A stretch of DNA of 62,198 nt from Klenkia terrae (lineage in GTDB: Bacteria; Actinomycetota; Actinomycetes; Mycobacteriales; Geodermatophilaceae): positions 2,312,899-2,375,096 of the forward strand of contig NZ_UEXK01000004.1 of NCBI RefSeq assembly GCF_900491935.1, in the 5' to 3' direction. Below are positions 32,762 through 41,511 of the stretch, in pieces. The notes below the pieces were generated by a model that saw only the letters and a list, made by a program, of their open reading frames with translations, was not told where the DNA came from and searched no databases. Positions within the stretch are counted from its first letter, which is position 1; every line of letters begins with the position of its first letter. The translations under genes were made by a program, and so were the position numbers.

Positions 32762-34053
32762 GACAGCCGTCCGGTGATGTCCTCGGCGAGGTCGGCGAGC
32801 ACCTGGCCGGGGTCGTCGCCGGCGAGGAACGCCTGCTCCAGCCGGTCGACCATCGAGGCGTTCACCGCGTTGAACTGCGGCACCGTCACCTGCGCCGACA
32901 GCTCGGGGGTGATGGTGGTGGCCTGCTCCACGAACAGCTCCATGAGGTCGGGCCGGACGGCGTAGTCCAGCTGCTGGCCCAGCAGCGCCGTCCGGGTGGG
33001 CAGCACGGTGGCCTGCTCGCAGAACAGCGCCTGCTGCTCGTCGTCGGACAGGAAGGCCAGGAAGTCCGCGGCCGCCTCGGGGTTGACCGACTGCGCGGTG
33101 GCCACCACGGCGTTGCCGCCCAGGTCGGCCGAGGCCCGCTCGTCGGCGGGCAGGAAGGTCGCGCCGTACTCCCGGCCGGCCGCGACGAACGCCGGGTCGA
33201 TGGTGGGCAGCAGGAAGTCCCCGGCGAAGACCATCGCGATGGTCCCGGTGGTGAACAGCTCGTCGACGTAGGCACCCTTGGTCGACGTCGTCGGCGGGAC
33301 CAGGCCGTCGGTGAAGAAGGACTGGGTGAAGGCCAGGGCCTCCCGGCCGGCCCGGTCGTCGATCGCGGGCCCGGTGAGGTCCTCGGTCAGCAGCCGGCCG
33401 CCGAGCTGGTCGACCCAGTTCAGCCACCGGTACGCCCCGGCCAGCTGCCAGTTCACGCCGAAGGCGAACTGCGCGTCCCCGGTGGGCAGGTCCGCCGCGA
33501 TCGACCGGAACTCCTCCCAGCTCCAGGCGTCGTCCAGGCTGGTGGGGATGCGGGCGCCAGCCAGCGCCTCGACGTCGTAGAGCACCAGCGAGGTGTCGGT
33601 GTGGTGCGGCACCCCGTAGACCCGGTCCCCGTTGCTGACCGCCGACACGAAGGCGGGGCCGAACCCGTCGACGAACCCGGCGGGCAGCCGGTCGGTGAGG
33701 TCGAGCAGGGCGCCGCCGGCGGCGTAGATGCCGATGTCCTGGTAGGTCACCCGGAACAGGTCCGGCGCCCGGTCGCTGGCCAGGTTGGCGTCCACGCCGG
33801 TGAGCGCCTCGCTGAACGGGACGACGTTGAACACCACGGGGATGCCGCTGGTCGCCGTCCACCGCTCCGCCACCGTGGTGAACGCGGCGAGCTCGGCCTC
33901 GCCGGCCCACAGCGTGAAGCTGAGCCGGCCCTCCCGGCTGGCGGTGCCGTCGCCGCGCTGCAGCGCGAACCCGGTGCCGCAGCCGGCCAGGGCCAGCGCG
34001 CCGACCGCCGAAGCGCCCAGGAATCCCCGTCGGGACAGCTGTGACCTGATCAC
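32758..34053 (-). CDS. Extracellular solute-binding lipoprotein (sugar ABC importer)
   Basis: This 431-residue family 1 binding protein carries a twin-arginine signal, SRRGFLG (Arg8-Arg9), and lipobox LALAGC (Cys25), so it is exported folded and lipid-anchored. The mature part begins LSFTLWAGEAELAAF, with PDLFRVTYQDIGIYAAGGALLDLTD and YGVPHHTDTSLVLYD as in oligosaccharide-binding proteins. GTG 34053 is supported by AAGG 8 bases upstream and the signal. The ligand is unknown; the adjacent deacetylase-like gene hints at an N-acetylated sugar polymer. Confidence 0.92.
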   Translation of the reverse strand: MIRSQLSRRGFLGASAVGALALAGCGTGFALQRGDGTASREGRLSFTLWAGEAELAAFTTVAERWTATSGIPVVFNVVPFSEALTGVDANLASDRAPDLFRVTYQDIGIYAAGGALLDLTDRLPAGFVDGFGPAFVSAVSNGDRVYGVPHHTDTSLVLYDVEALAGARIPTSLDDAWSWEEFRSIAADLPTGDAQFAFGVNWQLAGAYRWLNWVDQLGGRLLTEDLTGPAIDDRAGREALAFTQSFFTDGLVPPTTSTKGAYVDELFTTGTIAMVFAGDFLLPTIDPAFVAAGREYGATFLPADERASADLGGNAVVATAQSVNPEAAADFLAFLSDDEQQALFCEQATVLPTRTALLGQQLDYAVRPDLMELFVEQATTITPELSAQVTVPQFNAVNASMVDRLEQAFLAGDDPGQVLADLAEDITGRLS

Positions 34054-34112
34054 GGCCCGACCTTGAGGGCTGGCTGTGCACCGCACCAGTCGATCTTGTG
34101 CGTCAAGTTTCC

Positions 34113-35126
34113 TCAGGCGAGCCGCTCGACCGCGGCGTTCGACGTCCACAGGCGCACCCCGGCGGCGGCGACCGCCGCGTCCCCGGGCGCGGCCGGGTCG
34201 AACGGGGTGCCGCCCAGCCAGGCCCAGCCGGCTGGACGACGCCCGACGACCTCGGTCAGGCGGGCCAGCGGGCGGTGCACCTGGCGCTCGACGTCGGCCG
34301 CGGTGCGCACCGAGACCGAGCTGGCGTGGGTGGCCGAGTGCCCGCAGACCACGTGCCGGGTGGCCAGGTCGGCCAGGGCGTCCCAGGTCATGGCCAGCGG
34401 GGCGTCACCGGCCAGGTCCTCGTCCAGCACGCCCAGGTCGTGCTCGGCGGCGAAGCCGCGCTGCTGCGCGGGCGGGCAGTCCAGGAACTCCGTGGGCGGG
34501 TAGAACCAGCCGACCAGGCCGAGCTCCTCGCACAGCGGGGCGGCGACCTGCGCGGCGCTGGCGAAGCCGTCGAAGAAGGCCGGGACGACGCCCGGGCGCG
34601 GGTCGGCCCAGCGGCCGGTGTCCAGCGCGGCGTGCAGGTCGGCCTCGGTCACGGGGGAGAAGCGCTCCGCGTACCAGGTCAGCTCCTGCCGCAGCTCCGC
34701 CGCGTGGGAGGCCGATGTGTTGTGCCAGTTGACCACCCGCAGGTGCCGGCCGTGCAGCACCGCGTCGACCACCACGGCGGCCTCGGCGTCCCGTGCGGCC
34801 GCGTCGGGCCGGTCGGTGTCGCGCGGCCGCCACGCCGCCAGCGGGGCGTCGCCGGCCGGACCGCGGCTGGCCGGTGGGCGCAGCCGCAGGTGGGCCAGCG
34901 CCGCCAGCGCGTCCTGCACCGTCACGTCGGCGTCCGCCGCCCGCAGCACCTCCCAGGCCTGCTGGACGTCGGCGGCCAGCTCGACGTCCCCGGGCCGTGG
35001 GTCGACGGCGGGCGCCGGCCGGGTGCGGTCGACCAGGGCGACCAGCATCGCCACCCCGGTGCGGTCCTCGTCCTCGGCCGCCACCGCCCGGGCGGCCGCC
35101 AGCAGCGCGTCGCGCGGGATCGGCAC
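34113..35126 (-). CDS. NodB-like polysaccharide deacetylase-family protein with altered active site
   Basis: The protein has about 337 residues. Residues 135-337 show a NodB-like barrel: the entry motif VVNWHNTS, PAFFDGFAS in place of TFDDG, GWFYPPTEFL, and the metal-binding pair GHSATHAS (H-x3-H). The catalytic-base Asp of TFDDG appears replaced by Phe, while the metal Asp and both His remain, so activity may be altered or lost. The first 130 residues are a helical region of unknown role. The gene precedes the sugar importer by 59 bp, suggesting one operon. The start is uncertain, with no clear ribosome site. Confidence 0.72.
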   Translation of the reverse strand: MPIPRDALLAAARAVAAEDEDRTGVAMLVALVDRTRPAPAVDPRPGDVELAADVQQAWEVLRAADADVTVQDALAALAHLRLRPPASRGPAGDAPLAAWRPRDTDRPDAAARDAEAAVVVDAVLHGRHLRVVNWHNTSASHAAELRQELTWYAERFSPVTEADLHAALDTGRWADPRPGVVPAFFDGFASAAQVAAPLCEELGLVGWFYPPTEFLDCPPAQQRGFAAEHDLGVLDEDLAGDAPLAMTWDALADLATRHVVCGHSATHASSVSVRTAADVERQVHRPLARLTEVVGRRPAGWAWLGGTPFDPAAPGDAAVAAAGVRLWTSNAAVERLA

Positions 35127-35226
35127 GCACCCGATCGAACACCATGGGCCCGGTGGACGCCCCCCGCCCGGCGCCGCCGTGCGGGGTCGGCGCCCCCGAC
35201 GGGGGCCGACCTGGTGGAATCGGGGG

Positions 35227-35766
35227 GTGGAGACCTTTCGCATCCGCAAGCTGCGGGTGGAGCGCGGCATGACCATCGCCGAGCTCGCGACCGCCGCGGA
35301 GGTCTCCACCGCGCTGATCAGCCAGGTCGAGCGCGGGTTGACCGACCCGAGCATGGCCACGCTGCGGCAGATCGCCAAGGTGCTGGCCGTGCCGCTGTTC
35401 GACCTGTTCCAGCCGGCGTCGCCGGAGTCCGCGGTGACGGTGATCAAGCGGGGCGAGGAGTCCACGATCACCTCGCCGAACGGGGACGCGTCCTACGCCC
35501 GCAAGTCCGTGCCGCACGGCCAGGTCGAGGTGCTGCGGGGGGAGCTGCGCCCGGGCGGGGTGTCCCACGAGCAGCCGTGGAGCCACCCGGCCGAGGAGTG
35601 CGTGGTCGTCGTCGAGGGCTCGCTGCTGGTGGAGGTCGACGGCGTGGACCACCGGCTCACCGACGGCGACAGCTGCTACTTCGACTCCCGGCTGCCGCAC
35701 CGCCTGGTCAACGACAGCGACCGGCCGACCGTCTTCCTGGTCGCGGTCACCCCGCCCAGCTACTGA
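35227..35766 (+). CDS. XRE-family regulator with C-terminal cupin
   Basis: The 179 residues comprise an N-terminal XRE helix-turn-helix (IRKLRVERGMTIAELATAAEVSTALISQVERGLTDPSMATLRQIAKVL) and a C-terminal cupin (SHPAEECVVVVEGSLLVEVDGVDHRLTDGDSCYFDSRLPHRLVN). This is the architecture of PuuR-type and amino-acid-utilisation regulators. It is divergent from the deacetylase-like gene and convergent with the bicupin. The likely targets are one of these neighbours; the ligand is unknown. Confidence 0.9.
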   Translation: METFRIRKLRVERGMTIAELATAAEVSTALISQVERGLTDPSMATLRQIAKVLAVPLFDLFQPASPESAVTVIKRGEESTITSPNGDASYARKSVPHGQVEVLRGELRPGGVSHEQPWSHPAEECVVVVEGSLLVEVDGVDHRLTDGDSCYFDSRLPHRLVNDSDRPTVFLVAVTPPSY

Positions 35767-35782
35767 GCGGGGTGACCGGCGA

Positions 35783-36526
35783 TCACTCGACGGGCGTGTT
35801 CTGGGTGGGGCTGCCGGCCGGGGTGAAGACCCCCAGCTCGACCAGGTGCTCCTCGGCGCGGTTCTGGACCAGGTGGACGGTGCCGCGCGGCAGGTAGTAG
35901 CACCAGCCGGCCGACACCTCCTGCTCCACGCCCTCGATCTCCACGGTCCCCGTGCCGCTGACGATGCACAGCATCTCGTCGTAGGGGTGGGTGTGCCGCG
36001 GGGTGCGCAGCGCCGGGACGTAGCCGACGAACTGGGTCATGCCCGAGCAGCCGCAGTCCGGGTCGAACAGCAGCTGGTACTCCCGGCTGCTGACCGCCGG
36101 GTGCTTGGCCCGGTCGGCCAGGTCGAGGCTGACCGGCCCGACCGTGGCCGGGGTGCCCGGGTCGACGCGCCCGGAGACGACGGCCACCTCGAGCGGCTCG
36201 GCACCGGTGCTGCGCAGCTCGTAGGCGGCGTCGCCGGCCACCCGGACGGCGGTGTCGCGGACGAGGTCGTGGGCGACCCCGTCGACGACGGCCTCCCCGC
36301 GGCCGCCGAGCACGTAGAGCAGCTCGTCCCGGCCGGCGTCCACCCGGCGGGTGCCGTGGTCGGCCACGACGAGGACCGCCATCTCCAGCCCGGACCCGTC
36401 GGGGTCGGCGTGCACCCGGTGCACGGCCACGCCGTCGGCGGTGACGGCGGGGACGTCGCGGTAGTGCACCGGCATCCCGGCCCGGCCGGCGGGCAGGTCC
36501 CCGCCGACCCGGGCCGGGGCGCTCAC
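35783..36526 (-). CDS. Bicupin protein of unknown function
   Basis: The 247-residue protein has two cupin barrels: residues 25-115 (ELLYVLGGRGEAVVDGV; few metal ligands) and 145-240, which carries HTHPYDEMLCIVSGTGTVEIEG with the metal-binding His/Glu set and LPRGTVHLVQNRAEEHLVELGVFTP. There are shared features with ureidoglycine aminohydrolases and dioxygenase-like bicupins, but I do not assign a reaction. Its start overlaps the OsmC stop (GTGA). It is the last gene of an operon after the aminotransferase, permease and OsmC genes. Confidence 0.8.
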   Translation of the reverse strand: MSAPARVGGDLPAGRAGMPVHYRDVPAVTADGVAVHRVHADPDGSGLEMAVLVVADHGTRRVDAGRDELLYVLGGRGEAVVDGVAHDLVRDTAVRVAGDAAYELRSTGAEPLEVAVVSGRVDPGTPATVGPVSLDLADRAKHPAVSSREYQLLFDPDCGCSGMTQFVGYVPALRTPRHTHPYDEMLCIVSGTGTVEIEGVEQEVSAGWCYYLPRGTVHLVQNRAEEHLVELGVFTPAGSPTQNTPVE

Positions 36527-36957
36527 GGGGCCACCAGCCGGGCGGTCAGCCGGACGTCGGCCCGGAACAGCCGGGACACCGGGCAGCCCTCGTGTGCGGT
36601 GGTGGCGATCCGCTGGAAGGCGTCGTCGTCCACGCCGTCGACCTGCGCGGCCACCTCGAGGTCGACGGTCGGGATCCCGAAGCCGTCGGGCCCCTGCACC
36701 AGGTGCACCGTCGAGGTCGAGGTGATCCGGGTGGCCGGCGTCCCGTTGCCGGCCAGCTCGTTGGCCAGCGACATCGAGTAGCACCCCGACAGTGCCGAGG
36801 CCAGCAGCTCCTCCGGGTTGGTCGAGGGCTCCCCGCCCATCCGGGTCTTCAGGCTGAAGGGCAGGTCGAGGTCGGTGCGGCCGACCCCGATGTGGCCGCT
36901 GCCGGTCTCCAGGTCGCCCTCCCAGTGGGCGGTGGAGGTGCGTCGGATGGTCACCAT
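36523..36957 (-). CDS. OsmC-family peroxiredoxin-like protein
   Basis: The 144-residue protein has both conserved cysteines: LASALSGCYSMSLANEL (about residue 59) and HEGCPVSRLFRA (about residue 124), arranged as in OsmC, which reduces organic hydroperoxides using dithiol donors. The N-terminal Arg (TIRRTSTAHWEGDL) is also present. It lies between an amino-acid permease and a bicupin in one operon; protection from peroxides produced in catabolism is a plausible role. Confidence 0.92.
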   Translation of the reverse strand: MVTIRRTSTAHWEGDLETGSGHIGVGRTDLDLPFSLKTRMGGEPSTNPEELLASALSGCYSMSLANELAGNGTPATRITSTSTVHLVQGPDGFGIPTVDLEVAAQVDGVDDDAFQRIATTAHEGCPVSRLFRADVRLTARLVAP

Positions 36958-36991
36958 GCTGTTCTCCTGCGGGTCGAGGGGGGTCGGTTCG

Positions 36992-38464
36992 TCACGCGTC
37001 GGTCGCGCGGGGCTCGTAGTCGGGGAGCCGCGTCTCGGCCAGCAGGTGGTCGCACCGCCCGGTCTTCTTCATCACCAGGTAGGTGGCCACCAGCAGGACG
37101 AAGAACGGCAGGCCGAACTGCCAGGCCGGGTCCAGGCCCTCGACGAAGTAGGTCGAGACCAGGACGGCGACCAGGAACACCGCGACCACGCTGCGGGTGA
37201 CCGGCGCGGCCCACAGCTGCACCGGCGAGGGCGGCAGGCCCTCCTTGCGCCGGGTGGCGCGGAAGGAGGCGTGGGTGGCGAGGATCAGCAGCCAGACGAC
37301 GATCGCGGCGAAGACCGAGATGCCGAACAGCACCAGGTAGGCCTGGCCGGAGTCGTTCGCCGACAGGATCGCGGCCACGACCATGCCCAGGGCGGAGAGC
37401 GCCAGGGCGTTGCGCGGCACCCCGCTGGTGCTGAGCCGACCGGCCCAGGCCGGCGCGAGCCGGTGCTCGGCCAGCGAGTGCATCATCCGGGTGGTCAGGT
37501 ACAGGTTCGTGTTCGCGCTGGACAGCGCCGCGGTCAGCACGACGAAGGTCATGATGCCGGCGGCCGCGGGGATGCCGGCGCCCTCGAACACGGTGACGAA
37601 CGGGCTGGCGTTGATCGTGCCGCCCTGCGCGGTGAGGGTCCACGGCACGACGAGGACGACGACCATGATCGCCAGCACGTAGAACAGCCCCAGCCGCAGG
37701 ACCATCGCCCGGGCGGCGCGGGGGATGTCCCGCTGCGGGTTCTCCGACTCCGCCGCGGTGACCGAGACGACCTCGGTGCCGATGTAGCTGAAGAGCACGA
37801 AGACCATGGCCAGCATCAGGCCGGTGATCCCGTTGGGGAAGAAGCCGCCGTCCAGCAGCAGGTTGTCGGTGCCGACGGCGGGCCGGTCGGGCAGGCCGAA
37901 GACGACGAGGACCAGGCCGAGCAGCACGAAGACGGCGATCGCGGTCACCTTGATCATCGCGAACCAGTACTCGAACGAGCCGAACAGGTGCACGGCGGCG
38001 GCGTTCACGGCGAGCACGAGCACCGAGAAGACGATCACCGGCAGCCAGAGCGGGATGTCCGGCCACCAGAACTTCACGTAGACGCCGGCGGCGATCATCT
38101 CCCCGCCGATGGCGATCACCTGCATCGCCCAGTAGGTCCAGCGCAGCACGAAGCCGGTGCCCGCGCCGAGGTAGTTGTGCGCGATGGCGCCGAAGGCACC
38201 GGCGGTCGGGGGCACCACGACCATCTCGGCCAGCGCCCCGGCGATGACCAGCGCGACCAGCCCGCACAGGATGTAGGCGATGATCACCGCCGGTCCGGCC
38301 TGCGAGATCGCGAGGCTGGCCCCCAGGAACAGGCCGGTGCCGAGGGCCCCGCCGATCCCGATCATGGTCAGCTGCTTGGAGTTGAGCCGGCGCTGCAGCC
38401 CGGCGGTGCCGGTGGCGCCGTCGGACCCGGTGCCGGTGCCCGGGGTGTCGGTGGTCGATGACAT
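36992..38464 (-). CDS. Amino acid permease (APC superfamily)
   Basis: The 490-residue transporter has twelve membrane helices. The family signature is QLTMIGIGGALGTGLFLGASLAISQAGPAVIIAYILCG at the first two helices. The S-Y-I-G-T-E-V-V motif (helix 6) and ENPQRDIPRAARAMVLRLGLFYVLAI follow as in the GABA/aromatic amino-acid (GabP/AroP) group. The substrate cannot be read from sequence. Its start is 10 bp after the aminotransferase stop, so both are cotranscribed, indicating uptake and degradation of an amino acid or amine. Confidence 0.93.
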   Translation of the reverse strand: MSSTTDTPGTGTGSDGATGTAGLQRRLNSKQLTMIGIGGALGTGLFLGASLAISQAGPAVIIAYILCGLVALVIAGALAEMVVVPPTAGAFGAIAHNYLGAGTGFVLRWTYWAMQVIAIGGEMIAAGVYVKFWWPDIPLWLPVIVFSVLVLAVNAAAVHLFGSFEYWFAMIKVTAIAVFVLLGLVLVVFGLPDRPAVGTDNLLLDGGFFPNGITGLMLAMVFVLFSYIGTEVVSVTAAESENPQRDIPRAARAMVLRLGLFYVLAIMVVVLVVPWTLTAQGGTINASPFVTVFEGAGIPAAAGIMTFVVLTAALSSANTNLYLTTRMMHSLAEHRLAPAWAGRLSTSGVPRNALALSALGMVVAAILSANDSGQAYLVLFGISVFAAIVVWLLILATHASFRATRRKEGLPPSPVQLWAAPVTRSVVAVFLVAVLVSTYFVEGLDPAWQFGLPFFVLLVATYLVMKKTGRCDHLLAETRLPDYEPRATDA

Positions 38465-38474
38465 GTCTGCTCCC

Positions 38475-39617
38475 TCAGTGGGTCTTGCGGTAGTCGGCGA
38501 CGGCCTGCACGGCCCGGGTGACGTCGGAGTCGTCGTTGTAGAGGTGGAAGGACAGCCGGACGACGTCGCCGCGGGGGCTGCCGATCACCGAGTGCGCCTT
38601 CAGGTGGGCGTCCAGGGCGTGCGGGTCGGCGTCGAGGAGGGCGACCTGCGGGCCGCGGAGCGCGTCGTCCTTGGGGGAGCGGGTCACCTCGCCGGCGGCC
38701 ATGAGCTGGTCCTGCAGGCTGCGGGTCAGCTCGGTGATGTGCTGCTGCACCCGGTGCATGTCCAGCTGCTCGAGCAGCGAGAGGCCGGCGACGGCGCCGT
38801 AGGCCGAGGGGATCGACGGGGTGCCGCCCTCGAACCGGCGGGCGTGCGTCGGGTGGTCCAGGTGCCGGGGGTCGAAGTTGAACGGGTCCTGCCGGCCGAA
38901 CCAGCCGGTCAGCGAGGGGGCCACGTCGTCGCGCACGCCGGAGCGGACGTAGAGGAACGCCAGGCCGGGGATGCCGAGCATGTACTTCAGCGAGCCGCTG
39001 ACCAGGTAGTCGCAGTCGAGCTCACGGACGTCGACGGGCTCGACGCCCATGCCCTGGTAGGCGTCGACGAACGTCTTGGCGCCCAGCTCGCGGGCCCGGG
39101 CGACGACCTCGCGGACCGGCAGCCGCAGGCCGTTGCGGTAGGAGATCAGCGGGACCGACACCAGCGCGGCGCGCTCGTCCACCAGGGCCAGGTAGTCGTC
39201 GAGCTCGACGACGCCGTCGCGGTCGGGCACGTGCACGACCTCGGCGCCCCGGGGCCGCTGGGCCAGCCAGACGTGGGCCACCGAGGGGAACTCCATGTCG
39301 GTGGTGACCAGGCGCGGGCGGGTGGACCAGTCCTGGGTCGAGGCGACGTGGAAGGCGCCCTCCGACGCGGTGGACACCACGGCGACCTCGTCGACGTCGG
39401 CCCCGATGTGCCGGGCGAAGCCGGCGCGGGCCTCGGCCACCTTGCCCATCCACAGCTCCCACGGGGCGCCGTGCTCCCGGATGGAGAACTGGAACTCCAG
39501 CAGGGCCGCGGTCATCGCGTCGGAGAGCGCGCCCTGGCTGCAGCTGGCCAGGTAGGTGGTGTCGGCCAGGGCCGGGAAGTGCGCGCGGAACTCCGCGACG
39601 GAGGGGTGGGCGGTCAT
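38475..39617 (-). CDS. Class V aminotransferase family PLP enzyme
   Basis: The 380-residue PLP enzyme of the cysteine-desulfurase/kynureninase superfamily shows VSTASEGAFHVA (phosphate-binding turn), TFVDAYQGMGVEPVDV (PLP-binding Asp) and SGSLKYMLGIPGLAFLYV with the Schiff-base Lys (Lys211). The C-terminal region DVVRLSFHLYNDDSDVTRAV resembles desulfurase-like aminotransferases rather than kynureninase. ATG 39617 is preferred because the N-terminus then starts at the fold. It is driven by a clear promoter (39794-39766) divergent from an AraC gene, and heads the operon with permease, OsmC and bicupin. Confidence 0.88.
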   Translation of the reverse strand: MTAHPSVAEFRAHFPALADTTYLASCSQGALSDAMTAALLEFQFSIREHGAPWELWMGKVAEARAGFARHIGADVDEVAVVSTASEGAFHVASTQDWSTRPRLVTTDMEFPSVAHVWLAQRPRGAEVVHVPDRDGVVELDDYLALVDERAALVSVPLISYRNGLRLPVREVVARARELGAKTFVDAYQGMGVEPVDVRELDCDYLVSGSLKYMLGIPGLAFLYVRSGVRDDVAPSLTGWFGRQDPFNFDPRHLDHPTHARRFEGGTPSIPSAYGAVAGLSLLEQLDMHRVQQHITELTRSLQDQLMAAGEVTRSPKDDALRGPQVALLDADPHALDAHLKAHSVIGSPRGDVVRLSFHLYNDDSDVTRAVQAVADYRKTH

Positions 39618-39765
39618 GGAGGCCTCTCGTGGTGCATCGGGGGAGGTGGGCGTCGGCGGGGCGGCTGCCGGGACGCACCGCTGCAGCCAGTGCCGTGCAG
39701 GTGCCGGGGACGGCGTCGCGGGATCCGCGGACCGTGACGAGATGTCAGCCAGGCTGAACGAGCGG

Positions 39766-39794
39766 AGCGTAGGAGTGACTTTTTGGGGTGTCAA
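39766..39794 (-). promoter_or_regulatory. Vegetative-type promoter of the aminotransferase operon
   Basis: On the minus strand the -35 is TTGACA (39794-39789), followed by a 17-base spacer and the -10 TACGCT (39771-39766), a TANNNT match. It is the clearest promoter in the window. The AraC gene at 39861 begins 66 bp to the other side and could act here. Confidence 0.75.
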
Positions 39795-39860
39795 GGGCCA
39801 CATCGCACGCTTCGAAGGCCTACGCTCGAGGAGCTCGCGACGACCCCAGGAGGCGGATCC

Positions 39861-40823
39861 GTGCCCCGTTCGGCGGTCCCGCTGTCCTCCCACCGCATCC
39901 TGCGGACGACCAGCATCGAGGCCGCCCAGTCGGCGATCTCGGCCTCGCTGGCCCCGCACCGGCTGGTGCCGGCCGACCGCGGCGGCACCTTCTGCGCCCG
40001 GCACAACGGGGCCGACCTCGGCGGGGTCGGCCTGCACTTCCTGGACTACGGGGTGGCCGCCGACGTCGCGGTGGACGCCATGGACTTCCACCTGGTGCAG
40101 ATCCCGCTGGGCGGCCGGACCACCGTCGACGCAGGCTCCGGGGTCGTCGGGGCCGGGCCGGGCGCCGCGGTGGTCACCCCGGCCGGTCGGCCGCTGCGGA
40201 TGGGCTACTCCGGGGACAACCCCCGGCTGGTGGTGCAGGTCGCCGAGCGGCTGCTGGCCGACCGGTCGGCCGTGGCCCGGGAGGCCGGCCTGGACGTGCC
40301 GGCGCCCGGCGGGGCGGCGCTGGACCTGACCCGGGGCGCCGGCCGCTCCTGGCGCAGCCTGGTCGAGCTGGTGCTGACCGACCTCGAGCGGCCGGACGGC
40401 CTGGCGGCGTCCCCGGTGGCCGCGGCGTCGCTGCGGACGGCGCTGGTGGACGGCCTGGTCGCCGGTCTCGCCACCCGCCGGGCGGCGCCGCCGGCGACGT
40501 CGGACACCGTCGTCCGGCGGGCAACCCGGCTGATCGAGGAGCACTGCGCCGAGCCGCTGGGCACCCCGGACGTCGCCGAGGCCCTGCACGTCAGCGTCCG
40601 GGCGCTGCAGGCCGGGTTCCGGGCGCAGCTGGGCTGCACGCCGATGGCCTACCTGCGCCGCACCCGGCTCGAGCGCATCCGGGCCAGCCTCGCCGACGGC
40701 ACGGCCGGCACCGTCACCGAGGCCGCCGCCCGCTGGGGCCACCCGCACCTGGGCCGGCTGGCCGTGGACTACCGGGCCGCCTTCGGGGAGAGCCCCGCGG
40801 AGACCCTGCGCCGCTCCCGCTGA
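39861..40823 (+). CDS. AraC-family regulator (AraC_binding_2 type), paralogue 1
   Basis: The 320-residue protein starts at GTG 39861 with AGGAGG seven bases upstream. The first 190 residues are an AraC_binding_2 sensor (DYGVAADVAVDAMDFHLVQIPLGGRTTV) and the last 100 are the HTH_18 DNA-binding part (TPDVAEALHVSVRALQAGFRAQLGCTPMAYLRRTRLERIR). It is closely related to the 58613 gene: EEHCAEPLGTPDVAEA is identical in both. By position it probably controls the divergent aminotransferase operon. This subfamily commonly regulates aromatic compound catabolism. Confidence 0.9.
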   Translation: MPRSAVPLSSHRILRTTSIEAAQSAISASLAPHRLVPADRGGTFCARHNGADLGGVGLHFLDYGVAADVAVDAMDFHLVQIPLGGRTTVDAGSGVVGAGPGAAVVTPAGRPLRMGYSGDNPRLVVQVAERLLADRSAVAREAGLDVPAPGGAALDLTRGAGRSWRSLVELVLTDLERPDGLAASPVAAASLRTALVDGLVAGLATRRAAPPATSDTVVRRATRLIEEHCAEPLGTPDVAEALHVSVRALQAGFRAQLGCTPMAYLRRTRLERIRASLADGTAGTVTEAAARWGHPHLGRLAVDYRAAFGESPAETLRRSR

Positions 40824-40842
40824 CCCGCGCGGGACGGACCGG

Positions 40843-41328
40843 TCAGGCCCACATCTGGGCATAAGGGTGGGAGCACAGCTCGATGACGGTGCCCCAGGGG
40901 TCCTGGCAGTAGACGATCGTGTAGCCCTTCTCGGCGTCCAGCACCACCGGCTCCGCCCGCACCCGGCCCCCGGCCGCGGCGATCCGGTCGGCCACCTCGC
41001 GCACGTCGGGCGCGGTGAGCGAGAAGTGGTTGATGCCGGTCTTCCAGAACTCGAAGTTGTCCTCGCGGACCTCGAGCGCCGGGACGTCGAAGGTGAACAG
41101 CTCCAGGCCGACCGCGTCGGCGAAGGCCAGGTGGGCGAACCGGAACCGGCGGAAGCCCTGGCCGTAGATCGCCGCGGCCGCGTCGCCCAGCGGCGAGCCG
41201 TCCTCCAGCACCTCGATCGGCCCGACCAGCAGGTAGGCGCCGAGGGTCTCCCGGTACCACCCGACCGCGGCCTCGAGGTCGGGGACGGTGGCGCCGACGT
41301 GGGAGAAGGCGTGGGCGGGCGATGCCAT
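40843..41328 (-). CDS. VOC-family (glyoxalase/dioxygenase-like) protein
   Basis: The 161-residue protein consists of two beta-alpha-beta-beta-beta units. The first begins FSHVGATVPDLEAAVGWYRETLGAYLLVG with a metal-binding His, and the second contains INHFSLTAPDVREVADRIAAAGGRV with a second His and DPWGTVIELCSHPYA with the metal Glu. Metal-dependent lactoylglutathione lyase, extradiol dioxygenase or epimerase activity cannot be separated. It converges on the AraC gene at 39861 and is divergent from the NCS1 permease. Confidence 0.87.
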   Translation of the reverse strand: MASPAHAFSHVGATVPDLEAAVGWYRETLGAYLLVGPIEVLEDGSPLGDAAAAIYGQGFRRFRFAHLAFADAVGLELFTFDVPALEVREDNFEFWKTGINHFSLTAPDVREVADRIAAAGGRVRAEPVVLDAEKGYTIVYCQDPWGTVIELCSHPYAQMWA

Positions 41329-41406
41329 GGCGGGGCTCCTGGGGACGGGCAGTCGGGTGGGTCATCGCATCGAAAGCCCAGGTGGGGACGGCGTCAACGC
41401 ATCCGT

Positions 41407-41468
41407 GCGGAATGCGGACAGCGGGTGCGCCGGGCGGATGGACCCAGGGGGTGTGACCTCCCTAACGT
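41407..41468 (+). promoter_or_regulatory. Paired 15-bp direct-repeat boxes and -10 of the NCS1 permease
   Basis: GCGGAATGCGGACAG (41407-41421) and GCGCCGGGCGGATGG (41427-41441) are 20 bp apart, and the -10-like TAACGT lies at 41463-41468, 36 bp from the start of the second box. The same architecture precedes the genes at 53273 and 61650 (second box to -10 distance 35 bp). It is the likely binding site of an AraC activator. Confidence 0.6.
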
Positions 41469-41511
41469 CCCGCGGCAGCTCGACCGCGACCCCACTCCCG
41501 AAGGACACCCG

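Noticed and set aside
38475-39617. Kynureninase
   Set aside because: The PLP Lys context and C-terminus fit desulfurase-like class V aminotransferases better, although a kynureninase would suit the pathway model.
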